Shown: piece by piece, positions 1 through 5,727 of the stretch
Numbering within the stretch: the stretch's first letter is position 1
Layout: the number at the start of each line of letters is the position of its first letter
DNA from: Candidatus Heimdallarchaeota archaeon
Lineage (GTDB): Archaea > Asgardarchaeota > Heimdallarchaeia > Heimdallarchaeales > Kariarchaeaceae
NCBI GenBank assembly: GCA_022574115.1
Contig: JACZSS010000143.1
Span: forward strand, 1-6,915
Reading direction: 5' to 3'
Length of the DNA stretch: 6,915 bases
Position numbers and translations under genes: made by a program
Notes under the pieces: model-generated
Told to the model about the DNA's origin: nothing
The model's input: the letters and a program-made list of their open reading frames with translations, nothing else
The model's database searches: none

Positions 1-353
1 TTACATGGATCAGCTTTCTCTGTCACCTCTATAGTGATTTCTCCAACTGAGATTTTTGTCCCGACAGCAATTTTGGCATACGCTAACCCTTCAATGGTTA
101 TATTTTCGCCTAAATCGCCGGCATTCACAGGCCAGCCCTCATTATTCAATTGTTCAAGTATATCTGTTGTAAAAATGAGCACAGCTCTATTAGGAGTATT
201 TTTCTTCGCGACAAATCGGTAATGATTATAGTCATCTCCGACACCTTGCTTCGTTACCTTTGCCTCTAGTACACTCATTTTTGGAAGACCAACTTTTCCT
301 ATATCTGCGGATTCAGATATGGGCCTCACGTTAACCTGTTTTACAAAAGCCAT
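1..353 (-). CDS. MOSC-domain protein, partial (C-terminus beyond left edge)
   Basis: Reading leftward from the ATG at 353 gives 117 residues without a stop before the window edge. The fold is recognisable as MOSC: an N-terminal VNVRPISES strand, KVTKQGVGDD near residues 33-42, a basic NRAVLIF segment (about 55-61), then NNEGWPVNAGDLGENITIEGL (about 70-90), VGTKISVGE, and a final EKADPC. In the MOSC family (molybdenum cofactor sulfurase C-terminal domain, also stand-alone proteins such as YiiM) this last Cys is the conserved sulfur-carrier or Moco-binding residue, and here it is the last codon visible. Stand-alone members run to about 150 residues, so about 30 are probably missing. Known roles are Moco sulfuration or N-hydroxylated-base reduction; the substrate cannot be told here. 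No in-frame ATG lies upstream before a stop, so the start is secure. An AGGAAG motif precedes the ATG, but the TATA position suggests a leader of only a few bases. Confidence 0.9.
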   Translation of the reverse strand, partial: MAFVKQVNVRPISESADIGKVGLPKMSVLEAKVTKQGVGDDYNHYRFVAKKNTPNRAVLIFTTDILEQLNNEGWPVNAGDLGENITIEGLAYAKIAVGTKISVGEITIEVTEKADPC

Positions 354-375
354 TATAATCTTCCTTAATTTTTCG

Positions 376-389
376 AAATTTATAAATTA
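376..389. promoter_or_regulatory. Palindromic TATA element shared by divergent MOSC and amidase genes
   Basis: The perfectly self-complementary 12-mer AATTTATAAATT lies at 377-388 between two diverging starts (353 minus, 438 plus). On the plus strand it is preceded by CGAAA, a good archaeal BRE-like purine-rich element, and predicts a transcription start near 408 with a leader of about 30 bases for the amidase. On the minus strand the same box predicts a start within a few bases of the MOSC ATG. Which direction is used, or whether both are, is inferred from spacing only. Confidence 0.5.
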
Positions 390-437
390 TTCATTTTACG
401 ACATGAGATCAATATCACTTATCTTGTTATTGTAAAT

Positions 438-2042
438 ATGAATTCGAGAAAAGTGGACAAAAGAGATCAGGCAATATCAGACATTCACCTTCAGGCCACT
501 CAGGATGTTATTGGTCTATCCTTTACGTATGAAGAGAGACAGTTGTTACATCCGGGGGTGCAAGAGAATTTGGAGAAATATCAGAAATCAAGGGACGTTA
601 TAATCCCTAATAATGTTTCACCTGCATTGTATTTTTCACCAGTTCTTCCCGGCCATACTTACAGCTCCAAAATCAAGGGAAACAATTATTCAGGTTATCT
701 TAATCTGGAAATTCCGAGCTCTGACGAGAAAATCGCGTTTCTAACAGTTTTAGAGCAAGCTTCCTTGATCAAATCCGGCAAATTAACTTCAAAAAGCCTC
801 ACAAAGATTTACATTGACAGAATTAAGCAATTTGATCCAAAATTGAGATCCGTCATTACATTATTAGATGACTACGCAATAAAGCAAGCAATAGTGGCAG
901 ATCAAGAGATTGAAAGTGGAAACTACAAAGGTTATCTTCACGGTATCCCCTACGGAGCAAAAGATCTGTTAGCGTTTCCCAACTACCCGACAACATGGGG
1001 CGCAATTCCATTTAGAAATCAAATGTTAGATGAAACCTCAGCAGTTATTACCAGATTATATCAAGCTGGTGCAATATTACTAGCAAAGTTATCACTAGGA
1101 GCACTAGCATGGGGAGATGTTTGGTTTGACGGGGTCACCAAATCTCCTTGGAACTTCTCAGAGGGGAGTCGAGGATCTTCAGCCGGACCTGGATCCGCAA
1201 CAGGAGCTGGACTAATCTCATTTGCCATTGGATCGGAAACTAGAGGAAGCATTGTCGCGCCTTCCACGAGATGTGGAGTCAGCGGATTACGACCAACTTT
1301 TGGACGAGTAAGCAGGTTTGGAGCCATGGCACTTTCATGGTCCATGGATAAACTCGGTCCGATGTGTCGATCGGTCGAGGATTGTGCACTCGTCTTCCAT
1401 TCAATTCATGGCTCGGACCCTAAAGATCTCACCGCGGTTCAGATGCCATTTGGCTGGGACAAAGATTTTGATATTCAGCAAATTAGACTTGGATATATTC
1501 ATGATGAAATGCAAAAAGAACGTGACTACAAAGGATTCGACGATGCAAGTCTGTCCAAATTTGAAGAATTGGGAATTGATGTGAGACCGGTAAATCTGCC
1601 TGAATTTGATGCAGAGACAATTTCATTTATTTTGAACTGTGAAGCTGCTGCATCTTTTGACGAGCTCACCACATCAAAGAAAATTGACAAAATGGTTAGA
1701 CAAGGTGAGAAGTCATGGCCTAATGAATTTCGAAAGGCGCGATTTATTCCTGCCGTCGAGTATATCAAAGCAAATCGATTACGGTTTATCTTGATGCAAA
1801 GTATGGCAAGATTATTTCAGGAGGTAGATGTATATATCTCTCCGACGTTTGGCAGAAGCCTTCTGATTACCAACCTGACAGGCCACCCTGCTGTGGTCAT
1901 ACCTAATGGATATAAAGATAATGGGTTACCCAACTCAATAACTTTCACTGGGGATTTGTACAAGGATGCAGAGACATTATTCGCGGCTCGGTTCTTGCAA
2001 ATTAACACCAAATTTCATAAACTAAGGCCAAACCTGCCTTAA
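438..2042 (+). CDS. Amidase signature (AS) family amidohydrolase
   Basis: This is a complete 534-residue AS-family enzyme, expected to hydrolyse a carboxylic amide using a Lys-cisSer-Ser triad. The triad is intact: K175 in GIPYGAKDLL, S247 in GSRGSSAG and S271 in GSETRGSIVAPS, with the 24-residue Ser-Ser spacing seen in fatty acid amide hydrolase. Further signature blocks are CGVSGLRPTFGRVSR (about 279-293), MDKLGPMCRSVEDCALV (303-319) and, near the C-terminus, LTGHPAVVIPNG (480-491). The N-terminal segment of about 90 residues and the RFIPAVEYIKANR block (435-447) match, from memory, a bacterial AS subfamily often mis-annotated as Asp/Glu-tRNA amidotransferase subunit A. No GatB/GatC partner and no signal peptide are visible, so a cytosolic amidase of unknown substrate is more likely than GatA. 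The ATG at 438 has no Shine-Dalgarno site. By eye its codons look less AT-rich than those of the genes to its right, and with the bacterial-type sequence this hints at horizontal acquisition. Confidence 0.95.
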   Translation: MNSRKVDKRDQAISDIHLQATQDVIGLSFTYEERQLLHPGVQENLEKYQKSRDVIIPNNVSPALYFSPVLPGHTYSSKIKGNNYSGYLNLEIPSSDEKIAFLTVLEQASLIKSGKLTSKSLTKIYIDRIKQFDPKLRSVITLLDDYAIKQAIVADQEIESGNYKGYLHGIPYGAKDLLAFPNYPTTWGAIPFRNQMLDETSAVITRLYQAGAILLAKLSLGALAWGDVWFDGVTKSPWNFSEGSRGSSAGPGSATGAGLISFAIGSETRGSIVAPSTRCGVSGLRPTFGRVSRFGAMALSWSMDKLGPMCRSVEDCALVFHSIHGSDPKDLTAVQMPFGWDKDFDIQQIRLGYIHDEMQKERDYKGFDDASLSKFEELGIDVRPVNLPEFDAETISFILNCEAAASFDELTTSKKIDKMVRQGEKSWPNEFRKARFIPAVEYIKANRLRFILMQSMARLFQEVDVYISPTFGRSLLITNLTGHPAVVIPNGYKDNGLPNSITFTGDLYKDAETLFAARFLQINTKFHKLRPNLP

Positions 2043-2269
2043 TTGTAAAGCACGATTGGATCAAACATCCCAGCATTTTTCTTGGACGCAACCTTAGACA
2101 ATCTCATCAAGTTTGATTCTGTTGTTGAAATAAGTTGATACAACTGCATTTCATTATATTGGTTTAGCACCTTTAATCTTGCAAAATTTATTTTTAAATC
2201 CTCAATAAAGGAAGCATCCAGCCCTATATCCTCACATCTTGAAACAATATTATCTATCATGGACTCCAT
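2039..2269 (-). CDS. Small helical hypothetical protein, overlapping the amidase end
   Basis: The 76-residue reading frame starts at the ATG at 2269, with a second in-frame ATG at 2260. I do not recognise it. The product looks almost entirely alpha-helical and soluble, with charged and hydrophobic residues alternating in DASFIEDLKINFARL and NEMQLYQLISTTESNLMRL, which suggests a short helical hairpin or oligomerisation module. Its TAA stop overlaps the TAA of the convergent amidase by three bases. A TATA-like CTTTAAATAC (minus strand, 2306-2315) predicts a transcript start about 15 bases before the ATG, and an AAGG lies about 10 bases upstream. The amino-acid composition looks protein-like, but the small size and lack of known relatives leave real doubt. 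Confidence 0.5.
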   Translation of the reverse strand: MESMIDNIVSRCEDIGLDASFIEDLKINFARLKVLNQYNEMQLYQLISTTESNLMRLSKVASKKNAGMFDPIVLYN

Positions 2270-2305
2270 TTTTTAACCTTTTCCGAAAAATATTACGCGT
2301 CTTGA

Positions 2306-2315
2306 GTATTTAAAG
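2306..2315 (-). promoter_or_regulatory. TATA-like box for the 76-residue ORF
   Basis: CTTTAAATAC on the minus strand is centred about 41 bases upstream of the ATG at 2269. Typical archaeal spacing from TATA box to start site would place transcription initiation near 2284, giving a leader of about 15 bases. This rests on position and composition only. Confidence 0.35.
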
Positions 2316-2348
2316 ACACATGGACATCCAGATATTATGAATCTCGAA

Positions 2349-2837
2349 TTATGTGAGATCTGATTTCCCTGCATTTTGAGACATATATTGAAAATGGTTA
2401 ATCATACGGAATAGACTCGGTATTCTTAGAGTTGCAAAAAATAAAATAAAATAATTGAAATTGATAAGTAGTCTGAGTTGATCCTGATTATAGTTATTTT
2501 TGAGGAGATAAAAAAGAGGTAATTGCATAAATAAAAATACAGACAACTCGCCAAGTAGCAGAATAAAAGATTGCCGAACATATTTGTGAAAATCAACGTC
2601 GCTAATGTTAAAGAGTAACTTGATTACTGTGCTTGTATCAACCAAAAGGAGGACCAAAACCAAACCGATAAGGAAGAAAATATTTGAATTAAATAAGGAA
2701 GCAAATTTGGATGGCTCAATATTTGTATATAGGGGGTAAACAACTAGTTGTAATGTCCAAAATACAACCACCGAACCCATTGCAGATAAAATGTGAATGA
2801 TTGGCAAATTGGTTAAGAGAATTTTATCTTGTTCCAT
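2349..2837 (-). CDS. Four-helix integral membrane protein of unknown function
   Basis: This 162-residue protein starts at the ATG at 2837. Four hydrophobic segments are visible at about residues 11-36, 52-76, 88-112 and 122-148, with a polar tail of about 14 residues. Landmarks are QLVVYPLY at the end of helix 1, a possible acidic residue in helix 3 (GELSVFLFMQLPLF) and NFNYF...LRIPSLFRM in helix 4. The spacing of Q-YP, E, Q-P and N--R-P resembles a widespread but uncharacterised bacterial family of four-helix membrane proteins with QxxxYP in helix 1 and an N-R-x-x-W-x-x-R helix 4. That comparison is from memory and is tentative. There is no signal peptide beyond the first helix and no enzymatic motif. 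The gene follows the four-cysteine mini-protein gene on the same strand after 86 bases, so co-transcription is possible but not shown. It is very AT-rich. Confidence 0.8.
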   Translation of the reverse strand: MEQDKILLTNLPIIHILSAMGSVVVFWTLQLVVYPLYTNIEPSKFASLFNSNIFFLIGLVLVLLLVDTSTVIKLLFNISDVDFHKYVRQSFILLLGELSVFLFMQLPLFYLLKNNYNQDQLRLLINFNYFILFFATLRIPSLFRMINHFQYMSQNAGKSDLT

Positions 2838-2923
2838 TTGACTGCTCTAATGTTAATTTTAGAAAATAAGTAGTAAAGAATTATTATCTTGTTGTATTTT
2901 TATTAGTGTTATGTCTGGGTTAG

Positions 2924-3103
2924 CTAGTTCATAGGCGTAAACTCGTTACACCTAGAAACAACTGGGTATTGTTCTTTCTTTATTACTAGACAAAGAAAGC
3001 TTTTACCTTTTATCTGGCACCTGGAACAGAGAGATACTAAGATGTCCATGTTTCTAAGTCCGCTTATATCGTAGGATTGTTCTAGTTCTGTTATCGTACT
3101 CAT
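2924..3103 (-). CDS. 59-residue four-cysteine (putative zinc-binding) mini-protein
   Basis: Reading from the ATG at 3103 (minus strand) to the TAG at 2924-2926 gives 59 residues. After an N-terminal helix-like part (MSTITELEQSYDISGLRNMD), the second half holds C26-x2-C29-x8-C38-x13-C52 followed by an aromatic residue (CNEF). The spacing CxxC...C...Cx-x-F is typical of small single-knuckle metal-binding proteins common in archaea, whose functions are mostly unknown. All four Cys plus the regular LCLVIKKEQYPVV strand between C37-38 and C52 argue that this is a real gene and not chance. An in-frame TGA lies four codons upstream, so this ATG is the first possible start. It sits between the acyltransferase-like gene and the membrane protein gene on the same strand. 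Two inverted repeats lie just upstream. Zn binding is inferred; a role in nucleic-acid or protein binding is possible. Confidence 0.68.
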   Translation of the reverse strand: MSTITELEQSYDISGLRNMDILVSLCSRCQIKGKSFLCLVIKKEQYPVVSRCNEFTPMN

Positions 3104-3150
3104 ATGTTGTTTTCATCCTGTAGAATTTGTGATTAATTCAATGGATGGTT

Positions 3151-3165
3151 TGATCCAAAGGATCA
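3151..3165. repeat. Perfect inverted repeat upstream of the four-Cys gene
   Basis: TGATCC-AAA-GGATCA has two perfect 6-base arms with a 3-base spacer. It lies 48-62 bases upstream of the ATG at 3103, at or just above the likely TATA region (AT-rich ATTAATTCAAT at 3132-3142). A site of this shape suits a dimeric transcription factor. A small hairpin is the alternative, but no T-tract follows it. Confidence 0.45.
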
Positions 3166-3175
3166 GAATAGGTTC

Positions 3176-3201
3176 AATATGTGAGGACTTGCCTCAATAT
3201 T
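3176..3201. repeat. Bulged stem-loop between acyltransferase and four-Cys genes
   Basis: The arms AATAT-g-TGAGG and CCTCA-ATATT can form ten base pairs with a single bulged G (3181) and a five-base loop (ACTTG, 3187-3191). It lies about 80 bases past the acyltransferase stop and about 73 bases before the four-Cys start, on the strand both are read from. It could shape the 3' end of one transcript or the 5' leader of the next. A TATATAAA-type box at 3217-3224 lies just beyond it. Confidence 0.4.
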
Positions 3202-3282
3202 ACAGCAGATTTCAACTATATAAATTTGAACATAGAGTCCTCTTGCGACTATCTGAGGGGAGAATTTGAGACCCACTATAAA

Positions 3283-4578
3283 TTAGCGAGGCGACAAAAA
3301 TTGGTCAAGATTTTTTTGGATAATATTCATGAAATTAGCAATTTCAGCAGTTTTGAGATTATTCTCCACATAATTCATACAAAGACTAATTCTTCTATTT
3401 ACTACAAATATTGAAAATGAACTGGTCAATTTGGGCTTAGGTCCTAGATGACATTCCCCACTCAAGAGATTCACATGCTTATATTTTCTAGATTTTGAGT
3501 CCGCACCTGGATTTGGAAACTGGCCTAGACTAGCAATTTGGTAATTTGCAGCTCGAAAATTCGAATTGGCACGCTTCCTTATGCTATTCAAACTTGGGTT
3601 TAGTTTATTGAGCAAATATAATGACCCAATCCCATACTTTGCTTTAACAGAATCCTGTATTTGTCGATGTACATTCAGCATTTCGGCTTCTAAACTGCTG
3701 AATTTGTCTGGATAAAGTGTGAGAAATGAACTCGTGAAGAGATTACCTACCAATGTCAGGTCAGATTTCTCTCTTAGATTGATAATAAAGAGTACCTTGA
3801 CTCGTTTATGAAAATTTTTCTTATCACATTCAATGTAAGATCTGAAAATTACGGTGATTAGAATGTCAATTAGACTGACATTGATCAGAATTGCTGCTTT
3901 CGATATTTGATCGAATATCTTCGGACTTAATACTTCAGTGTATAGCCTAACATGCTGGTCATTGTATTTACCCTGATTGAAGACACCCATGGGTGGTTTG
4001 AATAACAAATTTTTAGACACGTAGAAAATCGCCTTGGTTGACAATTTAATTTTGGAAAATAAAGATGTTGCGTGTTTTGTGTGAATCAGCTCGCTGGCCT
4101 TCATATATTTTAAGTCTGGAAGCTGAAAATCAACATCATCACAAATTGAATCATATTTTCTGAATAACAAATCAAGAAATATCAACCCAGACAATCCATC
4201 AAAAATAGAATGATGAAACCTGTAGACAACATCAACAATCTTATCATTTCTTATTCTGTAAAATAATTTAACTCCATGATCTCTTAGTTGGTTATACTTT
4301 AGATTTATGATCAGTTCTGATAATGTCGAAAACTCACCAAGGCTAGTAATTTCTTCTAAATATGATCCAAGTTCACTATTTAGACTAATATTGAGAAAGT
4401 AATTTTTGTTTTTCTGTGAAATCGTTGATCGTAAAATTCCGTACTTAATGAGTAACTCTAAATAGGATTCACCTAGAATCTTGAAATCCAAATTGTTCTC
4501 AATTTCGAGTCCTATAATGCCGGAGTAAGGAATATCTCCACGGTTCAACACGAGATAGATTCGTTCTGAAAACACCAA
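3283..4578 (-). CDS. Stand-alone condensation-domain-like acyltransferase (HHxxxDG)
   Basis: This protein of about 431 residues belongs to the CoA-dependent acyltransferase / NRPS condensation superfamily, which also includes wax ester synthase (WS/DGAT), PapA5 and alcohol acetyltransferases. The catalytic motif HHSIFDG is intact at residues 122-128 with the usual following GLSGLIFLDLLF helix. The N-terminal SERIYLVLNR and KYGILRSTI blocks match the family's start, and the second half shows IINLREKSDLTLVGNLFTSS (266-285), equivalent to the NLR...GN segment. Length fits a single two-lobe unit. No carrier protein or adenylation domain is nearby, so it probably moves an acyl group from CoA or a free carrier to an alcohol or amine; the substrates are unknown. 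The start is uncertain. The frame has no ATG: the candidates are TTG at 4578 and GTG at 4575, and the open frame runs back to a TGA at 4636-4638. A minus-strand TGTATAAGATT near 4625-4636 would give a leader of about 26 bases. Confidence 0.88.
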   Translation of the reverse strand: MVFSERIYLVLNRGDIPYSGIIGLEIENNLDFKILGESYLELLIKYGILRSTISQKNKNYFLNISLNSELGSYLEEITSLGEFSTLSELIINLKYNQLRDHGVKLFYRIRNDKIVDVVYRFHHSIFDGLSGLIFLDLLFRKYDSICDDVDFQLPDLKYMKASELIHTKHATSLFSKIKLSTKAIFYVSKNLLFKPPMGVFNQGKYNDQHVRLYTEVLSPKIFDQISKAAILINVSLIDILITVIFRSYIECDKKNFHKRVKVLFIINLREKSDLTLVGNLFTSSFLTLYPDKFSSLEAEMLNVHRQIQDSVKAKYGIGSLYLLNKLNPSLNSIRKRANSNFRAANYQIASLGQFPNPGADSKSRKYKHVNLLSGECHLGPKPKLTSSFSIFVVNRRISLCMNYVENNLKTAEIANFMNIIQKNLDQFLSPR

Positions 4579-4624
4579 TTTGGATTTTGATTCAAGAATA
4601 TTGGCTAGATTGAGAGATATTCTA

Positions 4625-4636
4625 AATCTTATACAT
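4625..4636 (-). promoter_or_regulatory. TATA-like box for the acyltransferase-like gene
   Basis: TGTATAAGATT on the minus strand, about 50 bases before the TTG/GTG start region at 4578-4573, would place transcription initiation near 4604. This is a weak, composition-based call. It supports a separate promoter for this gene, not read-through from the HAD gene 130 bases upstream. Confidence 0.3.
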
Positions 4637-4708
4637 CAAAAGATGGGCTGGATACTAATTCTTTCTTAAAAATTATCTTCAATCAAGATTTCTCTGAAAC
4701 ATCCTTTA

Positions 4709-5453
4709 TTATTCATTTTGAGCAATGACCAGCTTGATTAATTGAGGTAGCTCAGCTGGAGTTTCAAAGCTGGGAAAATTGCTTTGTTTACTTGTTACTA
4801 AATTGGCTTGAATCACAATGGCCCGTCTCCTTGGCATATTCGAGTTTCGAAGGCGTATCGTCAATAACTATCACAGCTTCTGCTCTTAGATTTTCTTTTT
4901 TGAATATCTTGCAGTAATATTTTGAGCTCGATTTGGGAGTACTAATGAGATCAGGTCCATAAAGACCTGTGAACATATGACGTATGTTCATGTTTGTTAA
5001 ATATCCTTCAAGTTCATAAAATCTTGAAGACAAGGCCATATAAAGACGATAATGCTCCTTAAACAGATAGGTCACAATATCTACCATCCCAGGAATTGCA
5101 GAATCCACCTTGCCTATGATCCATACTGAGGCATCACGAACCAGTTTCAATTTTTTATCGTCTGTCATGTTCATTTCGACTCCTACTTCCTGAATCATAC
5201 TATCTATCCAAATGAGATCCTCTTTTCGCCACATCTCTTCAAAATCGTAATCCGAGTTGCCCTCATATTCAGTCTCAAATCTAGCAAGGAATTCGTCAAA
5301 TACTGTTTTATTTGCTGTTGCCCATTGCTCCATTGTGCCTCCAAATTTAGGCACAAAGTATTCTCCGACCAATATCCGCCATTCTGATTCACGTAACTCG
5401 TTATCGTTGAGTACACCCCCATCATCAAAAAAGAGCGAATATGAGTTTATCAT
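4709..5453 (-). CDS. HAD-superfamily hydrolase with DDGGV motif I; frameshifted C-terminus
   Basis: The product is a HAD-fold hydrolase with a helical cap. Counting from the ATG at 5453, motif I is LFFDDGGVLND (nucleophile D10), motif II is ALSS (S142/S143), motif III is the Lys in TPKSSSKYY (K174), and motif IV is VIVIDDTPSKLEYAKETG (D198, D199). The cap lies between about residues 25 and 115. The usual second Asp of DxD is Gly (G12), so classical phosphatase chemistry is doubtful. The uninterrupted frame ends at 4788 with a tail unlike any HAD protein (HCDSSQFSNK). A change of frame at about 4821-4823 restores AIVIQ..., PAELPQLI and a stop at 4709-4711, which is the expected final strand and helix, about 247 residues in total. 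The frame also opens at a TTG at 5471, but ATG 5453 lies about 6 bases from the start site predicted by the TATA box, so it is preferred. The frameshift may be a sequencing error or a recent mutation. Confidence 0.88.
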
Positions 5454-5480
5454 ATATCTGTGAAAATCCAACTATATTTT

Positions 5481-5492
5481 AATTTAAATATA
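5481..5492 (-). promoter_or_regulatory. TATA box for the HAD gene
   Basis: The minus strand reads CTATATTTAAATT here, a strong archaeal TATA-like element about 28-38 bases before ATG 5453. Typical spacing gives a nearly leaderless transcript starting around 5459. This makes the ATG at 5453 a better start than the TTG at 5471, which would fall upstream of the start site. Confidence 0.45.
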
Positions 5493-5691
5493 GATTTTTC
5501 AGACATTATTTATTCAGTCTGGAAATAATATTGATTTCATCTGTTTTTTACTAATAATTGGATTTCGCTTTTAGAGTTACCATCCTGTAGTTAAAATTGA
5601 AGAGAGTTCACTTAGGCACCAAAAATATTCAAAGGAAGACCTTCATTTATTGGATTTATTTAATAGATTAACCAAAATTAATTGCTTACTG

Positions 5692-5699
5692 TTTTATTT
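5692..5699 (+). promoter_or_regulatory. TATA-like box for the surface-protein gene
   Basis: TTTTATTT is centred about 32 bases before the ATG at 5728, predicting a start site near 5721 and a leader of about 6 bases. The divergent region 5472-5703 is otherwise AT-rich and carries no other coding signal that I can support. Confidence 0.35.
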
Positions 5700-5727
5700 G
5701 TGATTGTATTCATATGATTACTATAAG

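Noticed and set aside
34..222. Plus-strand ORF of 62 residues
   Set aside because: It is antisense to the MOSC-domain gene, whose family motifs make the minus strand the coding one.
3141..3272. Plus-strand 43-codon frame beginning MDGLIQRIRIG
   Set aside because: It has no recognisable family and no promoter at the right distance, and it overlaps the inverted repeats; probably chance.
2838..3282. tRNA or box C/D-like RNA in the gap
   Set aside because: No T-loop GGTTCRA-type block with paired arms and no acceptor stem could be assembled; the stretch is better explained by the four-Cys gene and its upstream repeats.
3181..3414. Plus-strand ORF of 77 residues
   Set aside because: It mostly overlaps the 3' end of the acyltransferase-like gene in antisense and shows no protein-like motif.
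4788..4823. C-terminal tail HCDSSQFSNK as the natural end of the HAD protein
   Set aside because: The adjacent frame supplies a far better family-like ending, so this tail is read as out-of-frame sequence.
5500..5521. Short inverted repeat CAGAC...GTCTG in the HAD / surface-protein intergenic region
   Set aside because: Only five-base arms with a long A/T loop; expected by chance in this composition.
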